Shown one piece after another: positions 24,331-34,410 of a DNA stretch of 64,000 bases (positions are counted from its first letter, which is position 1; each line of letters starts with the position of its first letter). The stretch is from NCBI GenBank assembly GCA_023052935.1, contig CM041294.1, positions 36,541,236-36,605,235 of the forward strand, given 5' to 3'. Both the position numbers and the translations under genes were made by a program. Under the pieces are notes generated by a model, which was given only the letters and a program-made list of their open reading frames with translations, was not told the DNA's origin and did no database searches. The stretch is from Piezodorus guildinii (taxonomy: Eukaryota; Arthropoda; Insecta; Hemiptera; Pentatomidae).

Positions 24331-25040
24331 CATATGACTCTCATAAAAGCGGCATTCAATAAATTAACGAACAAATAAAATGTGTACTCAGTTTCGTTAG
24401 AAACATATGATTTAGATTAAATAACATAACCATAAGAATTTGAATATCTGATAAGAAAGTTGGAGTAAAAATATATTCTAAGGCAATGCCCATCATATTT
24501 ATGTAATATTCCGTTTTATAAAACTTTTAATTTAATTTAATAAACCTGTTTTGTGTGATGTTTGGTTTCACGGGACATTAAGAAGTATATTTCCGTTTAA
24601 AACTAGAATATTTTTTCTTCGAAGTTTCCTAAATCATTCTTTATGGAACAAGGAGTTTCTGAATGAACTCAATTGATTAATATTTCCAGTAGAGTGAACG
24701 GCAATATCGATCCATGATAATCTGTAACATTATTATTAATACTTGATGTTTTCGGATAAATGAATGATATTGGTAAACTCAAAATAATGCCATTTGCAAC
24801 TAAAAGTATGAGTGATTTATAGATTTCTAGACTTTATATACATTTTATTCCTTCCGCATTGCATATATATTTTATTGTTATTTTATATAATCTTATTGTT
24901 GTGTAAATATTGTATGAATGTATTTCATCGCTATTATTAATGTCCAAATTAGGACAGATTTTAATAATATTCAATACAAAATGTTGTTGTATTAATCAAA
25001 AAAGCTTTCATGTAACATCGTTTCAACCAAAACAAGAAGC
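24331..25040. other. Non-coding; retroelement-like 3' UTR at 24840-24985
   Basis: At 24840-24985 the text GTAAATATTGTATGAATGT and its surroundings recur at 37735-37885 in the same orientation. Both end in A-rich sequence, suggesting 3' UTRs of one non-LTR family. No coding sequence is attached. Confidence 0.45.
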
Positions 25041-25045
25041 AATAC

Positions 25046-25192
25046 TGTTGTGACTAATGGTAATAATTCGTAATATACTTGAAACAAAAACACTTCTTTA
25101 TTGATATAATTAAAAGTTATGACAAGATTAATAGGTTATTGCAAGGAGGTTTAAGATACAATCGATAATCGATTTTAACAATAGTTACAATA
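25046..25192 (-). repeat. 3' LTR (copy A)
   Basis: This is a 147-bp LTR. In element sense it starts TATTGTAACTATTG and ends AGTCACAACA. It is preceded by the purine-rich GTGGGAGGAC, a likely polypurine tract. A putative polyadenylation-type AATAAA lies in the middle of the element-sense sequence. It matches 26996-27142 and the complement of 26647-26793. Confidence 0.9.
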
Positions 25193-26639
25193 GTCCTCCC
25201 ACGCTAATTCGGCCAACCACGTAGTCGTTCAGATACTTTGGTGGGCGAGTTTGGCGGCTTGATCTTCGAAGTTCAGGAGCTTGATTTTGTCTTAATCCTT
25301 CGAGATTTGGAGCTTCAATTTCGTCCGCAACAGTAGGGTCTGCCGTGTCCTCTTGCGGATGGGCTGGAGCAGGCAGAGGAGGATACAGCACCTCTGGATA
25401 TTGATTGTTTTGGCAGGCATCTTCTTTTGGATTGGTGATTTCCTCGTGGGCAAATGTGACACATTTCTTTTCTACTCCTGTTCTTCGGAGCTGGTTTATG
25501 TGCCTTTTGAAAGAGTAGCCGTTGTCTAATGTGACAATATAGTGTAGACGACCAAGCTTTTTGCCAATAACACCAGGTCGCCACTGTTGCTTGTTGTTTG
25601 TATAATATCGAGCTTGTACTCGGTCCCCCACCTTAAGTTGTCTCGCTAGCTCCTTTGGTTGTGAATGCTGTTCAATGGTTGCAGGCTTAAGAGCGTCCAG
25701 TTGGATTCTAATCTGACGATTAAGGAAAAGCTCACTAGGCGTTTTTCCGTTAATGAGAGGTGTCGCCCTGTACCTAAAAAGAATCTCTAGAATTTTCTTT
25801 TTCATAGGGAGATGTTCGTTTTCCATAGCAGCTAACCTGTGTTTTAATGTCTGAACATTCCTCTCAGCGAGTCCGTTAGTTGCTGGATGACCCGGTGCGA
25901 TGAACCTTTGAGTGATTCCAGCAGCTGCACAGAAGTTCTTGAATTCCTCACTTGTGAAAATTGTGGCGTTGTCACTCACCATGACGTCTGGGAACCCATT
26001 TCGTGCAAAAACCTCTTGCATTAGATCGATGGTCGATGATGATGTTGGAGCAGTGTTGCTCGGACAGATTTCCGCCCATCTTGATTTTGCATCCACCATT
26101 ATAAGGAAGTGGTGATTTTGATATGGTCCAGCATAGTCAATGTGTATGCGCTGCCAATTTTCTTCTGGCTCCATCCATGGGTGAAGAGGAGCTTTAGGTG
26201 GGCTGTTTTGGACCTTCGCGCAGTCAGGACATTCCCTAACTGCTCGCTCTATGTCCTTGTCGATTGATTTCCAGTAGACATAGCGTCGTGCCAACTGCTT
26301 CATTTTTGTTGTCCCGATATGGGTTCGATGAAGCTCATGAAGAACGGCTGGTTGCAATGCAGTTGGTATCACAACTCTAGGTCCTCTGAAAAGCACATCT
26401 CCTTCAACTGTGAATTCGGTGTTTTCGACTCGGTTTCTGCGAAGTTTTTCAATCAAATTGGATAACTCTTCATCGGCTTGATACGCTTGTTTTAGAGCTT
26501 GATGTGTCAGGGTCGATGTTCCAATGTGTTGGATTGATGCTTCACAAATTTGCTTCACTTCATTATTAATAGCTATGTCCGTACGATCATGTAATGGATT
26601 GATTGGGGCTCTAGATAGACAGTCGACGTTTGAGTTTTG
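25185..26639 (-). CDS. Gypsy pol fragment: RNase H end, integrase and C-terminal tail
   Basis: The frame is open for about 485 codons from 26639, with the first Met at 26558. It begins with NSNVDCLSRAP, the usual end of the RNase H/linker region. The integrase zinc finger follows (counting from the Met: His77, His80, Cys110, Cys113). The catalytic core triad is Asp141 (HIDYAGP), Asp196 (VSDNAT) and Glu232 (NGLAERN), with 35 residues between the last two. A C-terminal module follows with WRPGVIGKKLGRLHYIVTL, and then a Pro/Glu-rich tail. The stop TAA at 25185-25187 lies inside the 3' LTR. An in-frame TAA at 26640-26642 precedes the open part. It encodes the DNA-joining enzyme of the element, but lacks its upstream polyprotein and start, so it is probably not expressed normally. 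Confidence 0.9.
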   Translation of the reverse strand, partial: QNSNVDCLSRAPINPLHDRTDIAINNEVKQICEASIQHIGTSTLTHQALKQAYQADEELSNLIEKLRRNRVENTEFTVEGDVLFRGPRVVIPTALQPAVLHELHRTHIGTTKMKQLARRYVYWKSIDKDIERAVRECPDCAKVQNSPPKAPLHPWMEPEENWQRIHIDYAGPYQNHHFLIMVDAKSRWAEICPSNTAPTSSSTIDLMQEVFARNGFPDVMVSDNATIFTSEEFKNFCAAAGITQRFIAPGHPATNGLAERNVQTLKHRLAAMENEHLPMKKKILEILFRYRATPLINGKTPSELFLNRQIRIQLDALKPATIEQHSQPKELARQLKVGDRVQARYYTNNKQQWRPGVIGKKLGRLHYIVTLDNGYSFKRHINQLRRTGVEKKCVTFAHEEITNPKEDACQNNQYPEVLYPPLPAPAHPQEDTADPTVADEIEAPNLEGLRQNQAPELRRSSRQTRPPKYLNDYVVGRISVGGLL

Positions 26640-26646
26640 TTAGCCT

Positions 26647-26793
26647 TATTGTAACTATTGTTAAAATCGATTATCGATTGTATCTTAAACCTCCTTGCAA
26701 TAACCTATTAATCTTGTCATAACTTTTAATTATATCAATAAAGAAGTGTTTTTGTTTCAAGTATATTACGAATTATTACCATTAGTCACAACA
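26647..26793 (+). repeat. Inverted internal LTR (copy B)
   Basis: This 147-bp LTR is in the opposite orientation to copies A and C. Its U3 terminus joins the pol sequence exactly at the LTR edge (26646/26647), which points to an integrase-made junction. It is followed by AATT and a full-length primer-binding site. Confidence 0.9.
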
Positions 26794-26797
26794 AATT

Positions 26798-26813
26798 TGG
26801 CGACGAGGATGGG
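26798..26813 (+). promoter_or_regulatory. Primer-binding site, tRNA-Ser(GCU)-like
   Basis: TGGCGACGAGGATGGG, four bases after LTR B, starts with the expected TGG. From memory it is complementary to the 3' end of insect tRNA-Ser(GCU) (CCCATCCTCGTCG plus CCA). It would prime minus-strand DNA synthesis. Confidence 0.75.
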
Positions 26814-26980
26814 ATCCATTATGCCGAAATGTCTATTGATTAAAGAAAATAAATAAACAAAAATTTAGGCTCGAATGATACTTTTAACTTGAATTGAAAG
26901 TTCAATTAATAAAGAGATGTATTAATAAATCTCACCTTCTGGCTAATAGGTAATTTATCTTGATGAGTAGAAATGTTTCA

Positions 26981-26991
26981 CCTCGTCGCCA
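26981..26991 (-). promoter_or_regulatory. Partial primer-binding site of the 5' LTR
   Basis: In element sense TGGCGACGAGG follows LTR C after the same AATT spacer, then diverges into TGAAACATTTC where the other leader continues as GATGGG. The break sits inside the primer-binding site. Confidence 0.7.
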
Positions 26992-26995
26992 AATT

Positions 26996-27142
26996 TGTTG
27001 TGACTAATGGTAATAATTCGTAATATACTTGAAACAAAAACACTTCTTTATTGATATAATTAAAAGTTATGACAAGATTAATAGGTTATTGCAAGGAGGT
27101 TTAAGATACAATCGATAATCGATTTTAACAATAGTTACAATA
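26996..27142 (-). repeat. 5' LTR (copy C)
   Basis: This 147-bp LTR has the same sequence and orientation as copy A. The outer edge abuts the AATAC duplication at 27143-27147. Confidence 0.9.
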
Positions 27143-27147
27143 AATAC

Positions 27148-27836
27148 TAAAACTGCTGACGAATCTTCATGTTTTGACTTATTTCATTGTATATGATACG
27201 AATAAAAGAAATAAACAAGAAATAAATGTATTCTTGAAGAACAACAAAACTATAAAAAACTAAAAACAGACAATATATCTTCTTTTAATATTAAGAAAGT
27301 TAGAAAACGGGAGAAATTTAGGAAAACAGATATGCTTGATTATCTTGCCTCTCAAGTTTCATAGGGTAATGAAATAATTTGCATAATGGCTGTCGACATT
27401 TAGAGACTAGTTTAGAATTTTAATTACATAACGATCTAATACGTAGGGCTATAATGGCATATATTATGTAATTAGATAAAGATAACTCGCATCTCTAATG
27501 GTATAAGAATAATAATGATTGTAACTAGCTACTATTAATATTACATTAATTTCTTTTCTGATATTCTTATTTTTTTTTTCATTCATTTATCACTTATCAG
27601 TCTAATAAATTCAAAATTATATCGTAACTGAATACCGGAAATCAATCCAGAATTAAATGGGAAAAGTTTATAAATAACCCGACTTATAAATAAATGTTTC
27701 AATTTTTGTTAGGTAAAAAGAAGATTGAGAGTAAAAGCATTGATAAAACGTCAATCAACATCAAAGAATGCTTTCAATTTATGTTTAAACACATAAATAA
27801 TAATAATTACTATTTTAAAATAATTAAATACCTTTA
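27148..27836. other. Non-coding DNA
   Basis: AT-rich single-copy sequence. No gene or repeat is recognised. Confidence 0.5.
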
Positions 27837-28515
27837 CTCTTCGCCGCAAGCCTATGAATACCTGTCCTACTGTATCCTTTGGCAACATTCCATTAATCCC
27901 CGTTGAACAGATCCGCTACCTTGGACTTCATCTAGACAAGCGCCTTACTTGGAATCCTCACACTATACGAAACGACAAGAAACTGCCTGCAGATACCGCT
28001 TACTACAACACTTACTAGACAAACGATAAAAACTCTCTATTTACTACAAAAGACTCATTTGCATCACGATTATCCGAACTATTTGGACCTATGGCATTGA
28101 GCTATGGGGGTCCACTAAACTATCAAACTCCTCCCGCATCCAATCCTTGCAATCCAAAATCCTACGAAAAATCCTCAATACTCCTTACTTTGTAACTAAT
28201 AAACTCATCCATAGAGACCTAAATATCCCACTGGTTGCAGACTTGGCCCGCAATAGATACACCTCCTTTAATTCCAACCTACCTGCCCACTCAAACCCGC
28301 TTGTCCGTAACCTCTTATCTACATCTATTCCCGGTAATCCTCCGAGGCGCCTGAAAAGACGGTGGCCTCGAGACCTGCTCATGAAATAAACTTTGAAGTA
28401 CTACCACTGAGTAGATTCTTTACATGTCTATTCATGCCTGTTATTGTAATTCAGTCCTTTTACTTATTGTATTTGTATATACAGTTGTAAAAAACAATAA
28501 AATATAATTATTAAA
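27837..28515 (+). mobile_element. Jockey-like retrotransposon 3' fragment
   Basis: The translation across frames reads VEQIRYLGLHLDKRLTWNPHT, then WTYGIELWGSTKLSNSSRIQ, and an open frame (28147-28389) ending PPRRLKRRWPRDLLMK. This is the downstream end of a Jockey-clade reverse transcriptase. Frameshifts occur between about 27960 and 28140. The 3' UTR ends in CAATAAAATATAATTATTAAAAAAA. It is the same subfamily as 30923-31850, with shared text from the CTTCG(C/T)CG(C/T)AA block onward. Confidence 0.85.
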
Positions 28516-29384
28516 AAAAATAATAAAAATAAAATATTCAGCCATAGTTTCTTCTATTTCATTTATTCATACTAAAATCTAATTTAATTATTAAAAAAAA
28601 GAAAAAAAGGTGAAAATTAAAATCAAGGAATAAGCGCGGAACAAGGGTAATTAAATGGAACTAACGAATAATTAACAATTAATATTTTTCTTTCCGATTT
28701 CTTCATTTTTTTTTTTTTGCCGCACGAATTCCTAATGAGTTTTTCCTCAACTTTCTTAGTACATCATTATTACTGAGAAATTCCGAAACACTGAATTAAA
28801 ATAAATATCTTCGTGTACAGAGAACCTTATAACGTAATTCAAGTTAAATGGTAATGATAATATAAAAACATACCAATTGAACAAATAGACAAAGAGATTT
28901 TCTTAGAAATGGTTCATTAAACAGTAAATGGTCGTTGATGCACCCTATAATAGGACGAGGTAGCAATTCAAAGCTGTAAATATAAAATGATAAAAACTTT
29001 CCGAACAATATATCTAAAATAAGACTACTAGATAATTGCACATAAATTCAATCAAATATCATTCAGCCTTTATTAATTAAATTCAGAGTGGATTAAATAT
29101 ACTATGAATACCCATATCTGTAATAATTAGCATATGATTCAGTTAGTTTTACTTTAGCTCAGTGAGGTTTAATAAAAGTAACCTCAGTATCTTTGCTGTG
29201 AAGAGGGTTATGTTATTTTATACATCCTATATCTGCCCGGTAGTGAATATGTAACGATATATTGGGAAACTTCTTAAGCGATTTTCAATTTTCTCAGATA
29301 ATTTATTAAAATCTCTTGAATGTTTAAAATACTAAAAATTATTTCTTAATAATTCTCGACTTTGTATTGACGTTTACGTTCATC
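28516..29384. other. Non-coding DNA
   Basis: AT-rich sequence with A and T runs. No gene or repeat is recognised. Confidence 0.45.
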
Positions 29385-30045
29385 ATCATACATACATACA
29401 TATTTGGCGCAACAACCCGTTACCGGGTCAAGGCCTCCTCCAAAGTTTCCGCCATTAGTCTCAGTCTGCTGCTGCAACTCTCCAGCTCCTAACGCCCAGA
29501 ACACGTGCATCCGCTGTGACGGAGTTAGCCCACCTCACATTTGGCCTGTCCCTCTCGTTTGCCGTGAAGCTCCTCGAACAGAGTCTTCTTGGGAATCTCA
29601 CTCTCCTTCTCTCTCTCAATCTCACTCTGGTTCTTCCACCTTTTCCAGATATCTCCCTCTAGAACCGGGCCTAAAATTCTTCTTAATATTTTTCTCTCAA
29701 ACAAGTGAAGCATGCTTTCGCTGTTTCTGGTGAAGACCCAGGCCTCTGATTGGTGTGTAAGAACCGGACAAACTAGAGTCTTATATAAACCTATCTTGGT
29801 CTTGTTTGAGAGGTGCCTACTTTTAAAGTATTTTGAAGCCCGAAATAGATCCGATTGGCAGCAATTCTTCGATTGATCTCTTGTTCTTGATAGGTCGTTT
29901 TGAGAGTTTATTTCCGAGCCAAGATAAACGAAACTTAGTACTCTCTCAAACCTGTGCGGCCCGACTTCGAAATATCCTTTCTCTGCATCTGCTGGTCCTA
30001 TTCTTAAGTATTTTTTTTTTTGGTTTCATTGATCACCAGCGAGAC
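29385..30045 (-). mobile_element. RTE-like non-LTR retrotransposon 3' fragment
   Basis: On the reverse strand the translated pieces read FVYLGSEINSQNDLS, then FKSRHLSNKTKIGLYKTLV, LTHQSEAWVFTRNSESMLHL and FERKILRRILGPVLEGD, followed by RWANSV near the end. These are the region downstream of the catalytic domain of an RTE-type protein, with stops and shifts. The 3' end carries CGCCAAATATGTATGTATGTA and a GATGAT-type tail, as in RTE elements. It is a different family from 5205-7950. Confidence 0.78.
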
Positions 30046-30599
30046 ATTTCATCATAAGATAAACATAATATGGCATCTATGAGAAAGTTCAAATAAAAAA
30101 TAATTAAATTTACATTAAAAATTATAGAAATAGTTCTTATATATGTTAATGAAATATCTCATACATTTACCTCGTACAACATGCTACGGTTTCTTTTCAG
30201 TACATTTCGCATCATTTCATTAATAAATAATCTAAATCTAAATATTGATCTTTAGCGACGCTATTTTATGTCATTTTCAGCATTTTTACTGACAATGAAG
30301 AACCCATCGATTTTATCCCTCAAATAAAAACTCCGTAACTATTTGCCTTAGCGAAATAAAATGTAAAGAACCGCGATTAAATAATTTATGAAGTTCTTTA
30401 ACTTTGATTATTAAAAACATAGCGTAAACATATATTTTTATGTATATGTATTCATAAAAAATGTCTACAAAATCAGTTTTATCTACTTCTCTCCACAAAA
30501 CCCGCCAGAGGATAATACTATAATTTCCACTAGTTATTACTGGAAGAATAATGAACAATTTCTACTGTTTTATGTAGCTTTCGTTTTTTTTTTTTTTAT

Positions 30600-30740
30600 C
30601 ACTTACCTATTATTTCAAAAACAGCTATAAAAATTTTGATTAAACTCACTATATCTTAAAATGTAATGTGGTTTAATATCATGTAGGTTTCATTCTGATT
30701 GAAATAGTCAGACATGGATTAAATGTCCGCTTTTTTAGCA
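30600..30740 (-). repeat. Family N core fragment (copy 5)
   Basis: It contains the family core TTTAATATCATGTAGGTTTC and GAAATAGTCAGACA only. Both ends are lost. Confidence 0.7.
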
Positions 30741-30782
30741 TTCCTAATATTAATTACTTCTTTTAAAAAAAATCTGTTCTAA

Positions 30783-30922
30783 TAAAATCCATGAAGGGTC
30801 TTGGGCTATGCACATTCAGAGATTCGTACTGTTTCTATGCCAACGCCCGAGCAATGAAGTGATTAGACCTCGAGCACCCTCAGACGCCAGGTTGTTTTCC
30901 CAATTTTGGGTACCCACTTTAT
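30783..30922 (-). repeat. SINE family A, truncated
   Basis: The 3' half of family A, including GAAGGGTCTTGGGCT and GGGTACCCACTTTA. It is cut off at about 30922, where the Jockey-like element begins. Confidence 0.7.
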
Positions 30923-31850
30923 AGAGCCTGGGTCTGGTATACAAGGCAGTATCCTCGGACCCATTCTATTCACAGTCTATACAGCTGACATCCCAACCAA
31001 TCCTAACACTTTCCTCTCTACGTATGCTGATGACACTTGTGTGTTATCAGTCAATAACGATCCTACTACTGCCTCTCAAACCCTACAATCCCACATCAGA
31101 GACCTTCAGGTATGGTGTCAAAATTGGAGAATTAAAATAAATTCAGAAAAATCTCAGCAAATAACCTTTACCCTTCGTCGTAAACCAATGACATCCTCCT
31201 CCTACAGTATCCTTTAATAATATCCCACTTGTCCCAGTCGAACAGATCCGCTATCTAGGTCTCCTTCTTGACAAACGTCTCACATGGAACCCGCACACTA
31301 GACTGAAACGACAAGAAACTGCTCGTCGCTTTCGATTACTTCAACACTTACTTGACAAACGCTCTAAACTTCACTTAACTACAAAAGACTCCTCTACATG
31401 ACTATCATTAGGCCTATATGGATTTACGGAATTGAGCTTGGGGCTCTACTAAACTTTGAAATTCTTCCAGAATCCAATCCTTACAATTCAAAATCCTCCA
31501 AAACGCTCCTTACTTTGTCACAAATAAATCATCCATAAAGACCTAAATATTCCATTTTTGCTGATCTAGCCCGAACCAGATATCACTCCTTCCAATAAAC
31601 AAACTCCTAACCCACTAGTTTCAATCCTTGCTTCCTCTTCCATTCCTTACAATCCTCCGAGGCGTCTGAAAAGAAGATGGCTTCGAGACCTTCTAGTTTG
31701 GAAAAGTTACTGGAGTGCTGCCCTTGGGTAGTTCATCTTCAAGTCTGTATCACGCCATTTATCTTTTGTCATATACACATTTACTAGTTGTACTTTGAAG
31801 TACAATTGTAAATTTCAATGAATGATGTTATATATAAAAAAAAAAAAAAA
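30923..31850 (+). mobile_element. Jockey-like retrotransposon, RT motif B to 3' end
   Basis: The frame 30906-31217 includes GIQGSILGPILFTVYTADIP (motif B region), STYADDTCVLS (catalytic YADD) and WRIKINSEKSQQITF. After a shift near 31205 it continues VEQIRYLGLLLDKRLTWNPHT and, with several stops, PPRRLKRRWLRDLLV. The A tail is at about 31835-31853. The intact protein would be reverse transcriptase, but this copy is 5'-truncated and broken. It abuts, and may have inserted into, SINE family A. Confidence 0.88.
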
Positions 31851-31859
31851 AAAACCAAG

Positions 31860-33626
31860 GTAAGTGAAAGGGCGTGTGTTGCGCGCTCCAGATTTTATAT
31901 ATGTATATCATCACTAACTGTTTTTAAGTAGATATTTAAGTTTGTTTCCTTCTTAAGACGGATAGTGTTATATTATGACTACCTTAATTCTGGTTTCTAT
32001 GTTTAATGTTTGTTGAGAATCGTTAAATCTGCCATCAGAAAAAAATAAATAAACGGTCCTTATAATGTATTTTAGTATAAGCTAATAAAAAATCGCTAGT
32101 GAAGCAATAATTTTAAGAAGACAAGAGTTACGTACGCGCTCCTAGGAACCTACGCTATGTCAGCAGCCTTATCAGCGCAACGAAGATAAATAGGCGTTGA
32201 GGAACTTCGTCATCAGTGCGGTAGCTTCTGTTCGAGTTGTGGTGGGAGTCAGCAGTCATTAGCTGACCAGTACTCTTGGCTATCTCCCATCTTCTTGTAT
32301 ACGTTAAATATTACCTTTGTCTGTAATATTGAGTATTAATAGCCCACAACACTTCAAACCAAGAATGATCTGGGCTTTAGGACTTCTAATGAAAATGTAG
32401 CGTCAGGTTTTTTCTGGGCTTCGGAGAAAAGAACTGAGAAACAGAATAGCACTTTCTGTAAAGCTCGGTAATGATTTTTTTTTTTTTTTTAAGTGTGCAA
32501 AAAAAGTTAGAGGTTATATCAATTTAATAAATAAAAAAGATAAATATTTAAATCCATCCATTGTAGCTTTTCGGTTTTTTACTATGGACTTCAATTCACT
32601 AGAAAAAGGCTAAAAGTGGTATTGACGTTAAAATAACATGTTTTTGACCGACATCTTTTCTAGGGCAGCGGTAGCTTCAAAAACTATATTAATTAAGATA
32701 TTACATGAATTTATAGACTGTATTTTCGGAAATCACTGAAATTCCTTTCCAAGTATGTCGTGAGTACTAATTTTACATCATATTACTAGGTTTCATGGAT
32801 GGGAAGATTAAATAGCCAACAGGGTTTAAGGGACATACTAGGATCTTTGTATTTGATTAATGATTCTTCAGTTTATTTCAGCTGATTAGTCCTTTTTTTA
32901 TGTTTAGTAAGTTGTAATTTCTTTTTATTTTATTTGTGAGATGAGAGAAATTATCATAATAAAACTCATATTTTTCAACCCAAATTATTCGTTACATATT
33001 TTCTCTGAAAATAATACCTTTTTTGGAACAGATAATTTTTGAAATTATTCTTATAGGTTACATACTACATGGTTTTATACCCATACGTCAGTATCTCTCT
33101 TAGGTTAGGAAGGGAAAAAAACTGAGGTGTCAGAGATGAAAGGGAATGTATTGAATATGATACTGACAGCCTCCCTCTGTTTTCCAGCCAGGGTAAAGTA
33201 AGGGCAGCCAAGAAGTCGACCCTCGCTGTCCGGTCTCATAAAGACAAAAAGACGGTTGAGCGTACTTGTTGATACCTTATCAGCGGGGGGTGGAAATTGA
33301 AAACGTCTCCTCAGCCTTTGGGATTAGCTAGGAGATAAAGGATGTGACATTTGAATCCCCGGGGATGCCGTGACACTCCTCCCTCTGCCCTGATATCTAG
33401 CAGCCTCTCCTTACTATCTCGTAAGTATTTTCCTCCCGCTCGTCCTCTGGGGCCTGATTAACTTTTTCTCCTTCACATAATTCTGAAACATAGAGATAGA
33501 ATGGAAAATCTTTTTCTAGGATTTACTTAAGCTGACAGCAATAGATAAAAACTATTTACAGTATAGATCAATTATAAATAATCGAAACTATTACCAAAAA
33601 AATATTTATTTACAATGAAAAAATGG
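31860..33626. other. Non-coding; possible solo LTR and a GC-richer island
   Basis: At about 32127-32350 a block starts near AGTTACGTACGCGCTCC and ends AGCCCACAACA, with the feel of a solo LTR, but I see no clear duplication. At 33100-33480 the sequence is GC-richer and single-copy in the window, a candidate conserved non-coding element. The rest is AT-rich. Confidence 0.35.
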
Positions 33627-33860
33627 GGGAAGCCCGTGGCTGAGTGGTTAGCGCGCTAGCCTGTCACACAGAAGTTGCGAGTTCGAATCCCAGTCCCAGG
33701 AGAACTTTTTTCAAGCATACAAATAAATGGGGATTCACTCATTATCTCCCCCGGTTATGTGGGACCCGTCAGCTAATTGATAGCCACCCACAAAAATAGG
33801 CGTAGAGAGTGATGACCCTACCCTATAAAATGTCATTTCTCTTATTGTTTTAAGGTGCCT
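33627..33860 (+). repeat. tRNA-derived SINE, family C
   Basis: The tRNA-like head has an A-box GTGGCTGAGTGGTTAGCGCG and a B-box GCGAGTTCGAATCCC. The body includes TATCTCCCCCGGTTATGTGG. The acceptor and T stems do not pair properly, so this is not a functional tRNA gene. Only one copy is in the window. Confidence 0.68.
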
Positions 33861-33889
33861 TAGAAAAGCAGCCGGTCTAAAACATGGCA

Positions 33890-34410
33890 ATATCTATAGG
33901 TCAGACATACCTGATAATGATCATACTTTATTAGCCACTTTTGCGGATGTCACAATACTCTTGACATCACACCAAAACACAAAGACGTCTTTTAAACTGC
34001 AAAACCATTTTGAAGATACATCTAGTTAGGCTACAAGGTAGAAAGTGAAAATGAATGAAATAATGGGTTCATTGTCTACACGCCTAACCATAGTATAGGT
34101 CCAGAAGTATAATACAACGATATACCCATACTTACTTCAGAATGAGTACGCTATCTGGGAACTTATATATACATATGTCCTACATTGGACATAACAGCTA
34201 TACAAACGTTTTTGTATATTACCCAGACTACTTGACAAACGATCAAAATTATCCTACAACACCAAAATTACTATCTACCAAGTACTCATCTAACCCTTAT
34301 GGACATGCGGTGTTTACCAAAACCTTAAACATCCAATGCATTCAATTTTTCGAAAAATCGTAGCTGCACCATTACGAGTTACTCCACAAGAGCTGGGACT
34401 GGCTCGCTGA
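33890..34410 (+). mobile_element. Jockey-like retrotransposon fragment, heavily mutated
   Basis: The translation reads SDIPDNDHTLLATFADVTIL, where the catalytic YADD is mutated to FADV. Later come LLDKRSKLS and LRVTPQELGLA in shifted frames. There are numerous stops. The 34142-34363 frame is not the ancestral frame throughout. Confidence 0.7.

Larger units (their letters stand above)
25041..27147 (-). mobile_element. Ty3/gypsy-type LTR retrotransposon, rearranged
   Basis: The structure is bounded by an exact 5-bp target duplication, AATAC, at 25041-25045 and 27143-27147. In element sense (reverse strand) it contains the 5' LTR (27142-26996), a partial primer-binding site, a short leader, a third LTR in opposite orientation (26793-26647) with its own primer-binding site, a pol fragment (26646-25193) and the 3' LTR (25192-25046). 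Gag, protease, reverse transcriptase and most of RNase H are missing. All three LTRs appear identical by eye, so the insertion and rearrangement are recent. Confidence 0.9.

Noticed and set aside
29404..29733. 109-codon forward frame
   Set aside because: It is the antisense shadow of an RTE-like fragment on the reverse strand.
33635..33700. Apparent tRNA gene
   Set aside because: A- and B-boxes are present but the acceptor and T stems do not pair, and a SINE body follows. It is treated as a SINE head.
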